From Granulosicoccus sp045106855 (GTDB taxonomy: Bacteria > Pseudomonadota > Gammaproteobacteria > Granulosicoccales > Granulosicoccaceae): a DNA stretch of 64,000 nt. The translations under genes were made by a program, and so were the position numbers. The notes beneath the pieces were generated by a model that worked only from the letters and a program-made list of their open reading frames with translations, searched no databases and was not told the origin of the DNA. Below, in pieces: positions 61,955 to 64,000 of this stretch. Within the stretch, counting starts at the first letter, position 1, and each line of letters begins with the position of its first letter. The DNA lies in assembly GCA_045106855.1 (NCBI GenBank), contig JBGCFI010000046.1:1-64000 (forward strand), given 5' to 3'.

Positions 61955-63652
61955 CTAACCCAAGCGGATTAACAGGCGGCGAATGCGTCCGACTGCCCAT
62001 ACTGCAAGCCCGGCAAGCAGCAGACCTGGAAAAACAATATCGATTGTTTTGTTCATTAACAAGCTGCCACGCCCACCAACTACTGAACAACCAGCCCCAC
62101 CCGATAAACCGGTTGCGACGCGAGCGCTGTCATTCGCCGGGTTGTCATCGCTGCCGTCTGGGTCAGACCCTGAATCGGTTTGCGGAGGACTGCGGCCATC
62201 CGCGTCAGCATCCTGAAAATCCAGAAGAAAATCACCATCAGTATCAGGGATTGACCCGAGAATTTGTGTAATGTTGCCATCGTCCACGATGCCATCCTGA
62301 TTCTCATCCTGAATACTGTCCACAACTCCATTGCCGTCAGCATCGGTACCCAGCGTTTCCAGCAAATCAGACACAGCATCATTATCGCTGTCCAGATCTC
62401 TGAAATCGCGAGTGCCATCCGAATCACTATCAGCAACAGCAAATATTGGAATTCCGGAATCAGGGGCTGTTTCGGCAAGATCCAGATAGCCATTAATACC
62501 CGTTAACTGGGCACTGTCCACCCTGCCATCGTTATCAATGTCAATCAGATTAACATTCAGTTCCCGGCTGTTAGCTTCTCGAATGTCGATCACACCATCG
62601 TTATCACTGTCCAGATCAAGATAATCAGCGATGCCATCCTGATCTGTATCGACTGGCTCATCACCAGCTCCACGCTCAATAGCATCGGGAATAGTATCGT
62701 TATCTGAATCCAGATCCCTGGCGTTAACAATGCCATCGGCATCCGAATCATTCGTACCTTCCTCGGCATCGCTTAAACCATCTCCATCGATGTCTTCACT
62801 ACGTTCATCAATGTCTAATACACCGTCGCCGTTTGAATCGAGATCGAGATAATCGGGAGTACCGTCGCTGTCGGAGTCCACTGGTTCGAGAGGATTCTCC
62901 CCAGCTTCTACAAAGTCGGGAATGAGATCTGCATCGGAATCTGCATCGAGTGCATTCACAATCCCATCATTGTCAGTATCTACATCTATACCTTCCAGAA
63001 TATTCGGGATACCGTCATTGTCATTATCAACATCCTGACTGTCAGGGATTTCATCACTGTCAGAATCAAGCAGCACCTCCAGCGCATAATCTTCCACTTC
63101 GCCGTCAGGAGCAGCTCCAGCGCCATCCGAAGATAGTAAAGGTGCACTGGAAATTCGAAAGCGTGCGTAGGTGATACCGGCAAAATCCGTGGTCACGCCT
63201 CTGAGGTTGGGCCACACAAGCTTGTACTTTTGATTCTGCGTGCCTGGCGGGACTACTGCGGTGGCATATTCATCAGTATCGAATTTACCGTTCCCGTCAA
63301 AATCCACCCAACCGGAAACCGTTGCGGATACATCAAGAGGGTTGGACGCAAAGACGTTGGTGTCGTAAGACTTAAGATTCTGCACGAGAACGGGAAACGC
63401 GAAAACTCCTCCTTCATCATCCAGACCATCATCATCATCACCCATGGCGGACGAATCGGCGACATTGATATTGTCATCAGCTACTACATCACCCAGAAAT
63501 GGACTGGGTACAACAATTTCGTGTGTCACTACACCGTAGGATCCGGGAGCATCCCCCGTATCTGCCGCAAATGCAATAGACGTACAGATGAAGGAGCAAA
63601 CGGTTAGGCAAGGCATAAAAGCGCAAGAACGCGCAGGAATAAACAGTTTCAT
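61955..63652 (-). CDS. Exported GEVED / thrombospondin type 3 repeat protein with C-terminal anchor
   Basis: A 565-residue surface protein. Signal peptide (1-29, cleavage near AFA|AD); a GEVED-type domain starting DTGDAPGSYG (30 to about 190) and ending with GEVEDYALEV; then about 300 residues of Asp-rich calcium-binding repeats of the D-x-D-x-DG-x-x-D type (DVDNDNDGIPN, DLDSDNDGVID and others). The end is a three-part sorting signal: GGAGCSVVGG, a hydrophobic helix (about 535-553) and a basic tail (GRIRRLLIRLG). This resembles the Cys-containing CTERM anchors, though I cannot name the exact class. Repeats would fold with calcium. Start ATG at 63652. Confidence 0.85.
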   Translation of the reverse strand: MKLFIPARSCAFMPCLTVCSFICTSIAFAADTGDAPGSYGVVTHEIVVPSPFLGDVVADDNINVADSSAMGDDDDGLDDEGGVFAFPVLVQNLKSYDTNVFASNPLDVSATVSGWVDFDGNGKFDTDEYATAVVPPGTQNQKYKLVWPNLRGVTTDFAGITYARFRISSAPLLSSDGAGAAPDGEVEDYALEVLLDSDSDEIPDSQDVDNDNDGIPNILEGIDVDTDNDGIVNALDADSDADLIPDFVEAGENPLEPVDSDSDGTPDYLDLDSNGDGVLDIDERSEDIDGDGLSDAEEGTNDSDADGIVNARDLDSDNDTIPDAIERGAGDEPVDTDQDGIADYLDLDSDNDGVIDIREANSRELNVNLIDIDNDGRVDSAQLTGINGYLDLAETAPDSGIPIFAVADSDSDGTRDFRDLDSDNDAVSDLLETLGTDADGNGVVDSIQDENQDGIVDDGNITQILGSIPDTDGDFLLDFQDADADGRSPPQTDSGSDPDGSDDNPANDSARVATGLSGGAGCSVVGGRGSLLMNKTIDIVFPGLLLAGLAVWAVGRIRRLLIRLG

Positions 63653-63754
63653 TTTCAGCTTAATTAATCCAGACGAGAGCTACTCGTTAGCTCTTATTCA
63701 CATCAACATCAGTTAACACGACATGCCATAGGTCACTCACCACTAACACCGAGA

Positions 63755-64000
63755 CTACTTAAATACCCTGAACTCAACGCGACGATTGGCAGTTCGACCC
63801 GCTGGCGTGGCATTGCTTGCTCGCGGTTGGGATTCACCATAGGCCTGGGGCTTCAAGCGCAATCCCGATATTCCTTCATCTACCAGAAATCTGGCAACAG
63901 CCAGTGCCCGACGCTTGGAGAGTTGCAGGTTCTGCTGTGCATCTCCGCGGTTGTCTGTATGAGCCTCTATGGTCACTTTGATATCCAGGTATTGCCGCAG
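63755..64000 (-). CDS. OmpA-family protein, C-terminal part (cut by window end)
   Basis: Only the last 81 codons and stop are inside the window; the frame is open to base 64000. The peptidoglycan-binding OmpA domain is clear: IEAHTDNRGDAQQN, LSKRRALAVARFLVDEGI, YGESQPRASN and the end GRTANRRVEFRVFK, which includes the diaminopimelate-contacting Asp and Arg of the family. It anchors an outer-membrane or lipoprotein to the cell wall. It lies 102 nt upstream of the calcium-repeat protein gene on the same strand, so the two could belong together. Confidence 0.9.
   Translation of the reverse strand: MRQYLDIKVTIEAHTDNRGDAQQNLQLSKRRALAVARFLVDEGISGLRLKPQAYGESQPRASNATPAGRTANRRVEFRVFK

Noticed and set aside
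1..64000. tRNA or rRNA genes, CRISPR arrays, insertion sequences, prophage or toxin-antitoxin modules
   Set aside because: Looked for cloverleaf-like segments, regularly spaced repeats, transposase and integrase motifs in the translated frames and saw none.

Overview
The window is a gene-dense piece of a bacterial chromosome, most likely from a marine or otherwise heterotrophic gammaproteobacterium. The clues are RapA, an E. coli-like release factor 3 / RimI / HolD-like cluster, FadI/FadJ-type beta-oxidation genes, CysB, BepA and ATP-dependent PEP carboxykinase. Base composition looks close to 50 percent G+C by eye. I see no tRNA, rRNA, CRISPR array, prophage, insertion sequence or obvious pseudogene, and I cannot name the genus. 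The last gene (OmpA-like) is cut by the window edge.

Layout. 1-4.5 kb: a PNPOx-like flavoprotein, then a minus-strand catabolic cluster (MDR oxidoreductase, cupin, and an acyl-CoA dehydrogenase pair of the size of two-subunit enzymes). 5.1-10.5 kb: a plus-strand chemosensory operon of a cytosolic four-PAS chemoreceptor, CheR, CheD and a three-domain CheW protein. 10.5-17 kb: enoyl-CoA hydratase, a DUF952 protein coupled to a 3-hydroxyisobutyryl-CoA hydrolase-like protein, a DmdC-type acyl-CoA dehydrogenase, a coiled-coil protein, and the electron transfer flavoprotein (EtfBA) that would take electrons from the dehydrogenases. 17-18.5 kb: a yeast-type cytosine deaminase and a SIMPL protein. 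18.7-31.3 kb: a long minus-strand block. It begins with an outer-membrane-like protein and an Ig-like lipoprotein, runs through MoxR, DUF58, DUF4381, BatA, BatB, BatC and BatD, and leads into fadJ-fadI.

31.5-41 kb: a DUF1223 thioredoxin-fold protein, CPD photolyase, an AckA-PduL fusion (acetate kinase joined to a phosphotransacylase), a cold-shock protein, RapA, exonuclease III and a lone response regulator. 41-47.4 kb: a nucleoside/purine-type ABC importer (BMP lipoprotein family binding protein, two permeases, double ATPase) divergent from guanine deaminase. 47.5-57.4 kb: CysB, a thioredoxin-reductase-like ferredoxin-NADP reductase, two paralogous beta-barrel-like proteins, PrfC, RimI, a HolD-like protein, PssA, and acetolactate synthase IlvH/IlvI. 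58-64 kb: BepA-like periplasmic protease, PckA, a large calcium-repeat surface protein with a C-terminal anchor, and the C-terminal end of an OmpA-like protein.

How it fits together: much of the window serves oxidation of fatty, branched-chain or organosulfur acyl-CoAs (acyl-CoA dehydrogenases to ETF; FadJ/FadI; hydratases), with acetyl-CoA exits through AckA-PduL and gluconeogenesis through PckA. The three most unusual pieces are the AckA-PduL fusion, the extension of the MoxR/Bat operon by an outer-membrane protein and an Ig-like lipoprotein, and the isolated four-PAS receptor/CheR/CheD/triple-CheW module. Calls come from reading translated sequence and family motifs; no database search was run.
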